A stretch of 64,000 nucleotides of DNA from Manihot esculenta (lineage: Eukaryota > Streptophyta > Magnoliopsida > Malpighiales > Euphorbiaceae): assembly GCF_001659605.2 (NCBI RefSeq), contig NC_035176.2, forward strand, positions 18,989,122 to 19,053,121, given 5' to 3'. The notes under the pieces are model-generated. The model was not told where the DNA came from. It searched no databases and saw only the letters and a list, made by a program, of their open reading frames with translations. Numbering within the stretch: position 1 is the stretch's first letter; each line of letters opens with the position of its first letter. Of the stretch, positions 34,301 to 46,025 are shown piece after piece. Position numbers and translations under genes: made by a program.

Positions 34301-36250
34301 CTGAAGGGCTGAAATCATACCTCTGGGTGTACCTCTCCTGTCTCCTCTGAAGACACACTCTGACCCATCCTGGTCTCTGAGACTCACTAACTTCTCTCTA
34401 CAGTCCAACGTAGCACTATATGCAGATAGCCAATCCATCCCTAGAATGACATCAAAATCTGTCAAATCTAGAACCACAAGGTCAGCTGGAAGGCATCTAC
34501 CCTCAATAAACACTCGACTGAAACGACAGACTGACACTGCCACTGATGGGTCACATCTAGGTCCACTGACCCAGAGAGGATACTCTAACTCAGAACTGAT
34601 CAAACCCAATCTCTCTATGGCTCTCGAAGCAATAAAGGAATGAGAAGCACCGGGGTCCATCAAAGCATACACATCTGAACATCCAATGATGAGATTACCT
34701 GACACCACTGTGTTCGACGTGTTAGCCTCCTCCTGTGTCACTGTGAAAATCCATGCTGGGGCTATCGGATTTCCACCTCGGGAACCTGCTGCTGAAGTAG
34801 AGGCTACCCCTCTCCCTCTACCTCTGCCACTAGTCTGAGGCATGACTGGAGCTGCTGGCCGTACAACTGGCTGTACCACACTGCCTGAACTCATCTGCTG
34901 GGATGGTGCAAAAGTCATCTGTGGACCATCCCGAGCAATATGCCCTTCCTGTCCACATCGAAAACAAGCTGTAGATCCCAACCGACAAACTCCTCCATGT
35001 GGTTTTCCGCATCGTCTGCAGACTGGAGCTGTGCCAGAGCTTGAGCCACTACCTATTCCCAGACCTGACTTGACTTTACTCCAGAACTTACTCTTTGTTC
35101 CTTTTGCTCTATCCCATCTTTTACTGCTTGGTGTGGGGGCTTTAGAACCCGAAGCCTGTGCCTTTGACAGTTTTTGAATATTGGCACTAGCTTCCATTTT
35201 CCTGGCTGCGTCTACTATGGTATGGAAACTCTCCTTTTCTGCTGGAAGAATCAAGGAAGCATACCTGGGATGCAGTCTCATAGTATATCTCCTTGCTTTC
35301 TTCTGATCAGTATCATAGGCTTGACCCACGTACTGAAGCAGATCCAGGAACTTATCTGTGAATTCATCAACACTCATCTCGTCTGTCTGTCTCAACTGTT
35401 CAAATTCAATTACTTTCATCTCCCTCGAACTGTCAGGAAAAGCCCACCCTGCAAACTCATTGGCGAACTCTCCCCATGACATGCTGTCCATTCTAGGCTC
35501 CACATAATTCTTAAACCATTCTCTGGCTTTCTTGCATTTTAATGTGAAACCTGCCATCTCAATGGCTCTCCTATCATCTGCTCCCAATTCACTAGTTATC
35601 ATCCTAACTGCTCTGAGGTAATCAAATGGATCATCTCCCGTGTTGTATTTAGGAGCATCCAATTTCAAGTACTCTGTCATTTGGACTTTACCTCCAGATG
35701 AGCTAGGTTCATGTCTGTCAACAACAGGGGCTACTGGTTCTGGTGGTAGTACTGGTTCATTTGGTTCATTTGGCTCTAGGTGTGCTGCACTTGGATGTAT
35801 AGGGGAGGGTGGATACATAGGATATGGTGGATATGATGGGTAATAGTGAGGATATGGCATATATGGCATGTATGTAGGATATGGGTCAAATCGAGAGTAC
35901 TCCGACATCCCCTCCATCGGATACTCTGGCTCCTGAAACAAAGATGGATAGCCAAAACCTGAGGCCTGAGCACCTCCCTGCGACTCTCCCATACCTTCCT
36001 CAAAACTGCCTATACCCATGCTGTCATCTCTCGACTGATCAATCTCCATAGCTTCCCTCCTCTCCTCTGATCTTCTTCCCCTAACTGTTCCTCTTCTGCT
36101 CTCGTCGACAGACCTTCTAGGGTCTATTGACGTACCTTCCCTGCTAGATCTCTGAGACCTTGCCCTTGGCAATGCAGGAGGACGAGCAGCTGATCTCTCA
36201 TTCTCTGGTGGGACTCCAGTCAATCGAGCTGATCGACGAGTTCCTCGCAT
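31313..36250 (-). CDS. Element B gag-pol polyprotein (1,645 aa, single open frame)
   Basis: Start at the [18 protein letters not shown] methionine shared by all relatives; an upstream in-frame ATG at 36310 adds 20 unlike residues and is less likely. Order: basic N-terminus; Pro/Tyr-rich linker; gag core (about 205-400); zinc knuckle (C429, C432, H437, position 442); protease with D532 in DPGASHS; RT with FIDDILVYS (D868, D869); RNase H (D1015 to D1120); HHCC and DDE integrase ([18 protein letters not shown]); C-terminal chromodomain-like segment ([14 protein letters not shown]), which in chromoviruses steers integration to heterochromatin. Two conserved residues are altered: the last zinc-knuckle Cys is Gly (34925-34927) and RT VMPFG is VMLFG (33740-33742). 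The frame is intact, but activity is doubtful. Confidence 0.95.
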   Translation of the reverse strand: MRGTRRSARLTGVPPENERSAARPPALPRARSQRSSREGTSIDPRRSVDESRRGTVRGRRSEERREAMEIDQSRDDSMGIGSFEEGMGESQGGAQASGFGYPSLFQEPEYPMEGMSEYSRFDPYPTYMPYMPYPHYYPSYPPYPMYPPSPIHPSAAHLEPNEPNEPVLPPEPVAPVVDRHEPSSSGGKVQMTEYLKLDAPKYNTGDDPFDYLRAVRMITSELGADDRRAIEMAGFTLKCKKAREWFKNYVEPRMDSMSWGEFANEFAGWAFPDSSREMKVIEFEQLRQTDEMSVDEFTDKFLDLLQYVGQAYDTDQKKARRYTMRLHPRYASLILPAEKESFHTIVDAARKMEASANIQKLSKAQASGSKAPTPSSKRWDRAKGTKSKFWSKVKSGLGIGSGSSSGTAPVCRRCGKPHGGVCRLGSTACFRCGQEGHIARDGPQMTFAPSQQMSSGSVVQPVVRPAAPVMPQTSGRGRGRGVASTSAAGSRGGNPIAPAWIFTVTQEEANTSNTVVSGNLIIGCSDVYALMDPGASHSFIASRAIERLGLISSELEYPLWVSGPRCDPSVAVSVCRFSRVFIEGRCLPADLVVLDLTDFDVILGMDWLSAYSATLDCREKLVSLRDQDGSECVFRGDRRGTPRGMISALQARRLLRRGCQGFLAHVRELDSQVREPATVPVVREFLDVFPDDLPGLPPDREIGFEIELLPGTRPISIPPYRMAPAELTELKEQLQDLVDKGFIRPSTSPWGAPVLFVRKKDGSLRLCIDYRQLNKVTIKNRYPLPRIDDLFDQLAGAGCFSKIDLRSGYHQLRVREANVPKTAFRTRYGHYEFLVMLFGLTNAPAAFMDLMNRVFSEFLDHFVIVFIDDILVYSRDAEEHAQHLRIILQTLREHGLYAKFSKCEFWLQSIAFLGHVVSAEGIEVDPKKIEAVANWPRPTTVTEIKSFLGLAGYYRRFVQNFSKIAAPMTKLTQKNQKFIWSDQCEESFEELKRRLTTAPVLALPVSNEEFTVFCDASRVGLGCVLMQSDRVIAYASRQLKKHELNYPTHDLEMAAVIFALKMWRHYLYGVNCEIFTDHKSLQYILSQRELNLRQRRWVELLSDYDCKIQYHPGKANVVADALSRKSLGSLSHIAAERRPVVMELYKLFDEGLQLELSGTGALLAQMRVTPVFLEQIAQKQHEDPELMKIARTVQSGNNAEFRFDSKGILRYGSRLCVPDKGSVKEDIMREAHNARYSVHPGATKMYQDLKRVYWWPAMKKEVAQFVTTCEVCQRVKLEHQKPAGMLNPLPIPEWKWENIAMDFVVGLPVASNRIDSIWVIVDRLTKSAHFLPVRSNYSVDKLAQVYLDEIVRLHGVPVSIVSDRGPQFTSRFWRSLQSAMGTRLDFSTAFHPQTDGQSERTIQTIEDMLRLCVLDFGGSWRQHLLLVEFAYNNSHHASIGMAPYEALYGRKCRSPVCWEEVGEKALAGPELVDITSRMVPMIRERIRTAQSRQKSYADIRRKQVEFQEGNWVLLKVSPMKGVVRFGKKGKLAPRYIGPFEVLQRIGNVSYKLDLPASMERIHPVFHVSMLRQFVSDPNQVLSEPEVEIHMDLTYIEQPVRILDTQIRQLRNKEIPMVKVLWNHHNLEECTWETRESMLQQYPYLF

Positions 36251-36456
36251 CTTTACTCTGGCAACACAACATATAACATACCACTTTAGCACATAAACAT
36301 CACATATCAATCATACACATACAACACTCATGGCATAGCATAGCAGATAGGACTCAAGACCCTATCCTAGTGGACATGATTTCCTATTGTGCTTGACCAC
36401 TTCTACCCTGTCTGAGCCCAACACTGTCTCTATAGGTCCGATCATATGAACCTAGG
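36251..36456 (-). other. Element B leader between PBS and gag
   Basis: About 200 bp, no ORF of note, similar to the leaders of A, C and D in the CCTATCCTAGTGGACATGA block. Confidence 0.6.
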
Positions 36457-36468
36457 GCTCTGATACCA
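36457..36468 (-). promoter_or_regulatory. Element B primer-binding site (initiator tRNA-Met)
   Basis: Minus strand TGGTATCAGAGC, three bases from the 5' LTR end. Confidence 0.88.
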
Positions 36469-36471
36469 ATC

Positions 36472-38634
36472 TGTAACGACCCCAAAATGGACCGTCACCG
36501 GCGCTAGGATTCAGGTCGGCTTAAGGCCGCCAGAACCCGTAGCAAGCCTGCTATACTCTCTGTGTACCTGTAAACCTCATACATGATCATACATTTTCTG
36601 TGAAAATAAAACTCTTTTCTGAACCAAGGCTTAACCTGTGCATGTACTATCTCTGTACTCTGTACTCATGTACTCTGTACTCTGTATCCCTGACTAGAGC
36701 TTGCTCTAGATGGGTTCACTCATACCTGTTAAGCCTGGTTTTCACATACAGGAAAACATATATACATATACAGATCATGTACAAAACATACATCTCTAGG
36801 TCAAGTAACAACTATTACATCTCTTTAATATTACATGTCCACTCTAAGCTAGTACAGCTCTCTTTACTCTTCCTGTACTCTGCTGGACTGTCCCTGTACA
36901 CTGTACACTGAACCTGCAAAACTGGGGTTAAGGGAGTGGGATGAGCTCTATAGCCCAGTGAGTAGAACAGTAAAACCATCTCAGTAAAATATGATCTCAT
37001 GAAATGCACCATCTCACAGACAAGCCACATCAAGAGTAAACCTGTCACCACATAGTCCCAGTAACTCTGTGCCAGGGCGTAGAATCGAGCACCTGGTCTT
37101 CCTGTCATATATGTATATGTGTATATAACACCTCTGTACTTACCATTGCCAGGGCGTAGTCAAAGGCTCCTGGACTTTGCTATACCTGCCAGGGCGTAGT
37201 CAAAGGCTCCTGGACTTTGCTATACCTGCCAGGGCGTAGTCAAAGGCTCCTGGACTTCCTGTCTGAGACTATTGGATCATTCAGCATTCACTCACATCAC
37301 CAAATAACAATGCAATGCAACAGATTCGTGAATACTAATGCAATCAACCTATGGCATAGACATGATGCATGAGATATGCTATAAGCAGTTTGTGGTTCAA
37401 TTAAAAGTCATAAGTTTAGTTCCACTCACCTGACTAGCTGGACTGACTGACTCTGCAGGCTCTGAACCTCTGGAGCAGTACTCACTGCTGCTCTCTCTGG
37501 TTCCTCTGGTCTGTACCTATACAGATAGACTTAAATGAGGGACCAAACAAACTTAACAATAACTCTCTTAAACTTCCCCAAGAATCCCCTTAAACTCACT
37601 CAACTATCCATGCAAAGCATGCAAAAGAAAGCTGGACAGGACACTTTCGGCGGCAGGTTCGGCGGCCGAATGTCCTCTCCAGAGACGAAACTCAAGCACC
37701 TTCGGCGGCCGAATCCCCCAAACAGAGCCGAACATGTAAAAACACTCGGGGGCAAACTATGGCAACCAAGCCACCATGCAGGAGGTTCGGCGGCCGAATG
37801 AACCTTCAGCTGCCGAACCTGAGTTCATCCAGAACTCAGCTTCAACGGCAAACCATCTCCTCCTTCCCTGCAATCTCTCCAACCATGCATACCTCATCGA
37901 CTCAACTCACATATACTCACGTATATGGGCACAGGGGTCCAAAACTATCTCATAACCCCAAACAACAAATCAAACATAACACAGAAACATGTATATATGC
38001 ATAAATATGTAAAACGACCATTAATACCCTAAGCATGCATCTCCTTCCTTTATCCCCATAAACTCAGAAACATATACACATGTTCAAGTGCATCACTTAC
38101 CTCCTGAAGCAAGAAGCTAAACACTCTGAACAAGGGAAAACGGACCAACTCTTCTCACACTCTCAAACTCTCTCAACCTCACTTTTTGCTTCAAAACCTT
38201 CACAACTTGGTAAACGAGCAAACTCTTGCATGAGCTGCTCAAACTTAGCACAAAAAGCATAGGAGACGTGGCCAACTTCTGGACATGATCTGGTGATAAC
38301 ACCTGTCCAAAATGCTGACTAAGGATGCCCAACAGCTGGCTGGCCAACTCAGTTTCGGCTGCCGAATTGCATGCAAAACCATGCAACATTCGGGGGCCGA
38401 ACGTACCTTCGGAAGCCGAACATTGGGCACTTTCGGCGGCCGAACTTATCTTCGACGGCCGAACTTGGCTCCTCTGCCTTGGTTCATTTCAACTCAAAAC
38501 TATCACACTGTAAAACCATAAAACACCTCATAACACTTAGTAAAACATAACTCCTACCCTTATATAGAATCCCAACACTCCGGATTCCACCAGACAACAG
38601 GAATTCCGGTGCCGGACTCTAGCCGGGTATTACA
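36472..38634 (-). repeat. Element B 5' LTR (2,163 bp)
   Basis: Partner of 29080-31235. It carries one extra 22-bp palindrome module (CTTATCTTCGACGGCCGAA near 38447) and lacks one 15-bp half-module near 37700. Followed by TSD AGTCC (38635-38639). Confidence 0.93.
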
Positions 38635-38639
38635 AGTCC

Positions 38640-38783
38640 TGTCTTACGTAATGATGTGAAATGCCATGATTATATGCATGTGCATTAATGATATGTGATG
38701 TATGTGATGCGGGTTCATGTGTGCCGACATGAACCATATGATGCTAATGTTTATGTGATGTGCACTGTTTTTCAGAAAACAGG
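38640..38783 (+). other. Element C leader, 3' part, after element B
   Basis: Continues the leader at 28977-29074; ends in GTTTTTCAGAAAACAGG just before the gag ATG. The TTTTTCAG could be a splice acceptor, but I see no firm donor. Confidence 0.5.
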
Positions 38784-41700
38784 ATGAGAGGAACTCGTCG
38801 ATCAGCAAGATTGACTGGAGTGCCACCTGAGGATGAGGGCACGAGCGCCCGTCCTCCTACATTGCCTAGGGCAATGTCTAGTAGGTCTAACCGAGAAAGA
38901 GCAGTAAGAGACCCTAGAAGGTGTTTGGATCTGGGTAGAAGCAGATCAGTCAGAGGAACAGTTCAGGGAGGAGCGTCAGAGGACATGGGGGATGATATGG
39001 ATGTAGAGCAGAGGAGGGATGGCAGTCTGGGAGTTAGCGTGTCAGAAGAGGGAATGGGAGAGTCCCAAGGAGGCACTCAGGCCTCGGGATTTGTTCAGCC
39101 ACCCCACTACCCACACTTCTCACAACATCCCGGGTATTCGATGGGAGGCACATCGGATTACCCTAGCTTCACCCCTTATCCCACACAGATGCCATACCCA
39201 CCGTACTACCCACCATATTCACAATACCCAATGTATCCACCCCCACCTTACTATCCAAATCCAGCAAACCCTACCTCAGAAAATGTTGTACCACCTCCAC
39301 CACCTACAGAACCAGCAGCCCCAGTTACTCAACCTTCGAGACCTAGCTCAGCCAGTGGGAGCAAGGTCAAGATGACCGATTATATGAAACTGGGTGCTCC
39401 TCAGTATGAAAAAGGGGATGACCCATTTGTGTATCTTGAAAGGGTTAAAGTGATCACAGAGGAGATTGGGGCTGATGACAGTAGAGCCATTCAGATGGTT
39501 GGGTTCACGCTTAAGTGCAAGAAAGCACGAGAGTGGTTCAAGAATTATGTGAACCCAAGAGTGGACAGCATGTCTTGGGAGGAGTTTGCAAATGAGTTTG
39601 CAGGATGGGCTTTTCCCGATAGTTCAAGGGAGCTGAAGATGATAGAGTTTGAACAGTTGAGGCAGACGGATGAAATGAGTGTAGAGGAGTACACCGACAG
39701 ATTCTTGGAGCTGTTGCCTTTTGCTGGGCAGAGTCTGGATACAGATTCGAAGAGGTCAAGGAGGTATGTCATGAAACTCCATTCCAGGTATTCCTCCTTG
39801 ATTCAGTCAGTGGACAGGGAGAGCTTTCATGCCATAGTAGATATGGCCAGGAAAATGGAGGCCAGTGCCATCATTCAGGGGACAGTTAAGCAGACAGTGG
39901 CATAGTCTTCTGGTTCTAAAACTCCGGGTGGGGGAAGGTTAGATCCCTCTACCCTGAGTGCAGCAGCTTCAGGCAGTAAGAGATGGGGTAAACCCAAGGG
40001 TAAGAAGAATAAGTTCTGGAATAAAATCAAGTCCAGTCTGGGATTTGGGAGTGGTTCAAGCTCTGGTGTGGATAATGCAGTTTGTGCGAAGTGTGGTAGG
40101 CCACACAAGGGAGTATGTCAGTTTGTGACGAATGCCTGTTTCAGATGTGGTCAGGAGGGGCATATGGCTCGAGAATGTCCAAGAGCAGTCCCGATGGCTC
40201 AGTCCCAGCAGACAGCCTCAGGCAGTGTAGCGCAGCCAGCAGCTCCAGCCATGACTCAGGCCAGTGGCAGAGGTAGAGGGAGAGGGGCAGCCTCTTCTTC
40301 AGCGAGTTTCAGAGGTAAAGGTCCATCAGCTCCAGCACGGATCTTCACAATGACACAGCAGGAGGCAGATGCATCTAACACCGTGGTGGCAGGTAACTTA
40401 ATCATTGGTTGTTCAGATGTGTATGCCTTGATGGACCCATGGTGCATCTCATTCTTTTATTGCTCCGAGAGCCGTGGGGAGGTTGGGTCTGATGACTTCT
40501 GGGTTAGAGTGTCCTCTCTGGGTCAGTGGACCCAAGTGTGATCCATCAGTGGCAGAGTCAGTCTGCCAGTGTAGTCCTGTGTTTGTTGAGGGAAGATGCT
40601 TGTCCGCCGACCTGGTGGTTCTAGATTTGACAGATTTTGACGTCATTCTAGAGATGGACTGGTTATCTACCCTTGGTGCTACCTTGGACTGCAGGGACAA
40701 GGTAGTCAGGTTCAGAGGTCAGGATGGGTCTGAGGTTGTCTTCAGAGGAGACAGGAGGGGTACACCTAGAGGTCTGATATCAGCTCTTCAGGCTCGTAGG
40801 TTGCTCAGGAGGGGATGTCAGGGGCATTTGGCTCATGTGAGAGAGCTTAGCAGTCAGGTTAGAGAACCCGCCTCGGTGCCAGTGGTTAGGGAGTTCTTAG
40901 ATGTGTTCCCAGACGAGCTGCCAGGTTTACCACCTGCTAGGGAGATAGAGTTCGAGATAGAACTGATGCCTGAAACCCGACCGATCTCTATCCCTCCCTA
41001 CAGGATGGCGCCAGCAGAATTGAAAGAGTTGAAGGAGCAGTTGCAGGAGCTGGTAGACAAGGGCTTCATCCGACCGAGTACCTCACCCTGGGGTGCTCCA
41101 GTTTTGTTTGTGAGAAAGAAGGATGGATCCCTTAGGCTTTGTATCGACTACTGGCAGTTGAACAAAGTCACTACCAAGAACAAGTACCCATTGCCAAGGA
41201 TCGACGATCTATTCGACCAGCTAGCAGGAGCGGGTTGTTTCTCCAAAATAGATCTGAGGTCCGGGTATCATCAGTTGAGGATCAGGGAAGAGGACGTGCC
41301 AAAGACAGCTTTCAGGACCAGATATGGGCATTTTGAGTTCCTTGTGATGTCGTTCGGGTTAACCAACGCCCCTGCAGCATTCATGGATCTCATGAACAGA
41401 GTGTTTAGCCAGTACCTGGATCACTTCGTTATTGTCTTCATAGATGATATCTTGGTGTATTCCAGGAATGCAGAGGAGCATGCCCATCATCTGAGGTTGG
41501 TTCTACAGACCTTGAGGGAACATGGCTTGTATGCCAAGTTCTCTAAGTGTGAGTTCTGGCTGAGGAGCATTTCATTCTTGGGGCATGTGGTGTCAGAAAA
41601 TGGAATAGAGGTAGACCCCAAGAAGGTAGAAGCTGTGGCTAACTGGCCTAGACCCACTTCAATGACAGAGATTAGAAGTTTCTTGGGTTTGGCAGGTTAC

Positions 41701-43779
41701 TATAGGAGGTTCGTTCAGGACTTATCAAAAATACCAGCTCCTCTGACCAGGTTAACCAGGAAGAACCAGAAGTTTGTGTGGACCGACCAGTGCGAAGAGA
41801 GTTTTGAAGAGCTCAAGAAGAGGTTGACATCGGCACCAGTGTTAGCTTTGCCAGCTAGCAATGAGGACTTCACGGTTTTCTGTGATGCATCCCGAGTGGA
41901 ACTGGGTTGTGTGCTTATGCAGAATAAAAGGGTGATTGCTTATGCTTCTAGGCAACTAAAGAAGCACGAGTCGAATTACCCCACACATGACCTGGAAATG
42001 GCAGCAGTTATCTTTGCACTCAAGATATGGAGGCATTACCTTTACGGTGTTAAATGTGAGATCTTCACAGATCATAAAAGCCTGTAGTACATCCTGAGTC
42101 AAAGAGATTTGAACTTGAGACAGAGAAGATGGGTAGAGCTGCTGAGTGACTATGATTGCAAGATTCAGTATCATCCGGGTAAGGCGAATGTTGTGGCAGA
42201 CGCCCTAAGCCGGAAGTCACTAGGCAGTCTATCCCACATCACGGCAGAGAGGAGACCAGTGGTGAAGGAGTTTTACAAGCTCATTGATGAAGGTCTACAG
42301 TTGGAGTTGTCTGGTACAGGAGCTTTAGTGGCCCAGATGAGAGTGACACCTGTGTTTCTGGAGCAAGTGGCTCAGAAACAGCATGAGGACCCAGAGTTAG
42401 TGAAGATTGCCAGGACTGTTCAGTCAGGCAAAGACAGTGAGTTCAGATTCGACAACAAGGGGATCCTCCGCTATGGGAGTCGTTTATGTGTACCAGATGA
42501 CATAGGGCTAAAAGGAGACATTATGAGAGAGGCTCATAATGCAAGATACAACGTTCACCCCGGAGCCACCAAGATGTATCAAGATCTGAAGAAAGTTTAT
42601 TGGTGGCCAGCTATGAAGAGAGAAGTGGCACAGTTTGTGTCAGCCTGCGAAGTGTGTCAGAGGGTGAAGCTGGAACATCAGAAGCCAGCTGGAATGCTTA
42701 ACCCGCTACCTATTCCAGAGTGGAAATGGGAGAATATAGCTATGGACTTCGTAGTGGGGTTATCGGCGGCGTCCAACAAATTGGACTCCATATGGGTGGT
42801 TGTGGACAGACTCACCAAATCTGCTCACTTCATCCCTGTCAGGAGTGGCTATTCTGTGGACAAGTTGGCGCAGGTGTACGTTGATGAGATCGTCAGACTG
42901 CATGGGGTTCCTGTTTCTATAGTGTCAGATAGAGGATCCCAGTTCACCTCCAGGTTTTGGCGGAGTCTGTAGGATGCCATGGGTACCAGGTTGGATTTCA
43001 GTACTGCCTTCCATCCACAGACAGACGGACAATCAGAGAGGACCATCCAGACCATAGAAGATATGCTAAGAATGTGTGTGCTGGACTTTGGCGGTTCTTG
43101 GAGGCAGCATCTACCTTTGGTGGAGTTTGCCTACAATAACAGCCATCATGCTAGCATCGGGATGGCTCCATATGAAGCTTTATATGGAAGGAAGTACAGG
43201 TCACCTGTTTGCTGGGAAGAAGTTGGAGAAAAGGCCTTGGCAGGGCCTGAGTTAGTAGAGATCACCAGCAGGGTGGTACCCTTAATCAGAGAAAGAATCA
43301 AGATGGCTGCAAGCAGACAGAAGAGTTATGCAGACATCCGCAGAAGGCAAGTAGAGTTCCAGGAGGGGGATCTGGTATTGCTCAAGGTGTCTCCAATGAA
43401 AGGAGTGGTTCGGTTCGGGAAGAAGGGTAAGCTAGCTCCACGGTACATCGGACCCTTTGAAGTCTTGCAAAAGATTGGGAATGTATCGTACAAGCTGGAT
43501 TTACCTGCTTTAATGGAGAGAATCCATCCGGTTTTCCATGTTTCTATGTTGAGAAAGTTTGTGTCAGATCCGGCCAAGGTTCTTAGTGAGCCTGATGTGG
43601 AGATCCAAGAGGATCTCACCTATGTTGAGCAGCCAGTGCGGATCATAGACACCCAGATCAAAAAGCTGAGAAACAAGGAAATCCCGATGGTGAAAGTCCT
43701 TTGGAACCACCACAATATGGAAGAATGCACTTGGGAGACACGGGAGTCTATGCTCCGGCAATATCCTCATCTCTTTTAA
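38784..43779 (+). pseudogene. Element C gag-pol pseudogene (three nonsense codons, one frameshift)
   Basis: Starts [19 protein letters not shown]. Gag core at about 39370-39900; intact CCHC knuckle ([15 protein letters not shown]) near 40140; protease interrupted; RT with FIDDILVYS near 41435; RNase H with [12 protein letters not shown] and DDE integrase; chromodomain-like end; TAA at 43777. Lesions: TAG at 39903-39905, a 1-nt insertion at about 40438-40442 in the protease active-site codons (MDP then frameshift), TAG at 42085-42087, TAG at 42970-42972. All three stops are CAG to TAG. Missense changes include DYWQLNK for DYRQLNK in RT. Not able to make a full polyprotein. Confidence 0.93.
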
Positions 43780-43864
43780 GGTTAGTCTCTATGTGTTTTA
43801 TGTGTATGATATGTTGTATGCCTTGCATGTGCTAGTTGAGGAACATTCGGGGACGAATGTTCTT

Positions 43865-43877
43865 AAGGGGGGGAGAA
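43865..43877 (+). promoter_or_regulatory. Element C polypurine tract
   Basis: AAGGGGGGGAGAA next to the 3' LTR start, identical to that of A. Confidence 0.85.
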
Positions 43878-46025
43878 TGTAATACCGGCTAGACTTCGGT
43901 ATCGGAATTCCTACTGTCCGGTGGAATCTCGGATGTCGGAAGCCTCTAGTAGGGTAAAACCATGTTTTTATAAAATGTTTTAATGTGTTTTATGTTTTAA
44001 GCATGAAAGAAAATGAGTTTTTGCATGAAAATAGCATTAGAGGAAAACTCAGGTTTGGCCGCCGAACCCCAAGTTCGGCCAGCCACTATAAAAGGGTCCC
44101 TTAGCCGAAAACGGGCGAGCTTTTTCCCCATTTCCGGCCAAGGTGAGCTCTCCGCCGTCCCTCACCAATCTTTGATGTTTTCCTCTAGATCTTTCAAGAT
44201 TTTCATTTGTTTTAACTTTGTTTTGAAGATTTGAGCTTTTGAGCAAAGTTTTGGAGCTTGGAGGTTCAAGAACCCACTCTCTCCCACCTCCAAGTTTTAG
44301 GTCGTCTCTCTCTTGATCTTCAAGAGGTAAGAGCCGATCTTAAGCTCATTGCATGTTTAAAGTAAGTTTTAAGTAGATCTATGGGGGTAGAATGCATGTT
44401 TAGATTATGGTTATGTTTATGGGTATAAATGTATGTTCTTGAACAATGTGGATGCTTGATGTGTTGTAGATGGGGTTTATGATGGTTTGAGACCCCTAGG
44501 AACATGTATGCTTGTGTATGTGTGTTGTAGAATAGGTTTGATGCATGTTTGGAAGGTTTGGAGGCGAAATGTGCAAAGGGAGCCAAGTTTCTGCCCTTTG
44601 GCAGAAACCAGGTTCGGCAGCCGAAGGACTTTCGGCCGCCGAACATGGCTGGGGAGGCAGCCTTTCGGCTGCCGAAGCTTGCCTCCGAAAGGAGACTTCG
44701 TCTCTGTCTGGCAGTTTCGGCCGCCGAAAGTGCCGCCGAACATGCATGAGTTTCGTCTCTGTCTGGGAGTTTCGGCCGCCGAAGGTGCCGCCGAACTTGC
44801 CTGAAGGGACTTTCGGCCGCCGAACCTGCTGCCGAAAGTGCCCTGTCCAGGCCTCCTTTGCATGTTTTTCTATGGTTGTTTCATGATGTTTTAGGGGGTT
44901 TTTGGGGAGTAGTTTAGAGATATGTTCTAGTATGTTTGGTCCCTCATTTGAGTCCACCTGTGTAGGTTCGGACCCGAGGAACCGAGGACCCCAGCAGTGA
45001 GTTCAGCTGCTTCGGTGTTGTCAGAGTCAGCCAGAGGTGAGTGGAACCAAACTTAATCTTTTAAATTGAGAAATTAAATGTTTTATCATGTTTCATGCAT
45101 CATGATTATGCAATAGGGTGATTGCATTAGTTTTCACGAATATGCCGCATTGCATCGATTGTTGTTGATGTGGGTGAATATTGGATGACCCAATTAGTCC
45201 ATGACAGGAAGACCAGAACCCCATTCTACGGCCTAGCACAGAGTAAGGAAAGACCAGGACCCCATTCTACGGCCTGGCACGGTTATGGGACTCGAAGACC
45301 AGGAGCCCAGAGGAGGCCCTGGGGCAATGGTAAGTAATGTATGTTATGACAGGAAGACCAGGACCCCATGCTACGGCCTGGCACAGAGTTAGCTTGGACT
45401 AATTGGTGACAAGTTCACCCAACCCTTATGTGAATTGTCTGTGTTATGATGCATCTCATTGGAGCATAGTGTTAATATGTTTTATAGTTCTGCTCACTGG
45501 GCTTTTAGCTCACCCCTCTCCCTTTATCCCCAGGCTTGCAGGTACAGTATAGTGCAGGAGTCCGGATAGAGTAAAGAAGTCATGCTTATGTAATAGCTAG
45601 CAATGGACATGATCAAATTGTAAAGTAATGTCTTAATCAGTATAGATATGTAATGAGATGATGTTTATGGATGTTAGAGTGTGCTTGACCATAGATTGTT
45701 GTTATCCCTTTTTAATTACATGATCGTAGAGATTTTTATGATGTTTATGTAAACCAACTCAGCATAAGTTATGTCACCCATTGGGGGCACTGATGAGATC
45801 CCACAGAAGGATCAATGTTATGATTATGTTATGTACAGTGCATGCACAGGTTGAGTTGGGTTGATGTATATGGAAAGAAAAGTTTTAAATTTTTATGCAT
45901 GTTGTTGATCATGTATGGGATTATACAGGTTTGCAGGTTTCATGTCAGGCTTGCTACGGGTCCCGGCGGCCTTAAGCCGATCTGGATCCTAGCGCCGGTA
46001 ACGGTCCGATTTTCGGGTCGTTACA
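43878..46025 (+). repeat. Element C 3' LTR (2,148 bp)
   Basis: TGTAATACCGGCTAG...GGGTCGTTACA. Compared with the 5' LTR it lost about 160 bp just upstream of TATA (near 44076; GGCC at both break points) and one C in ATACCCGG. Other differences are scattered single bases. Confidence 0.9.

Larger units (their letters stand above)
29080..38634 (-). mobile_element. Element B: structurally complete, very young Ty3/gypsy chromovirus
   Basis: 9,555 bp with TSD AGTCC on both sides, LTRs of 2,156 and 2,163 bp, PBS, one open gag-pol frame and PPT. By eye the LTRs differ by about four substitutions and two indels. Both indels are in the TTCGG palindrome region: a 15-bp loss in the right copy near 37700 and a 22-bp gain near 38448. 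It is inserted in the leader of element C, in opposite orientation. Sequence divergence puts it in a different family from A and C (GACCCCAAAATGGACCG LTR end, tandem 40-bp repeats). Confidence 0.95.
26653..46025 (+). mobile_element. Element C: Ty3/gypsy chromovirus (same subfamily as A), interrupted by element B
   Basis: Plus-strand element: 5' LTR 26653-28961, PBS, leader, [B], gag-pol 38784-43779, PPT, 3' LTR 43878-46025. About 9.8 kb without B. The gag-pol is 4,996 nt, one more than the 4,995 nt of A, matching its single 1-nt frameshift, so A and C are close relatives. The host is element E: protease reads up to the right junction and RT resumes at the left one. No 5-bp TSD is visible (ACCAA on the left, TCTTC on the right). 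Confidence 0.9.
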
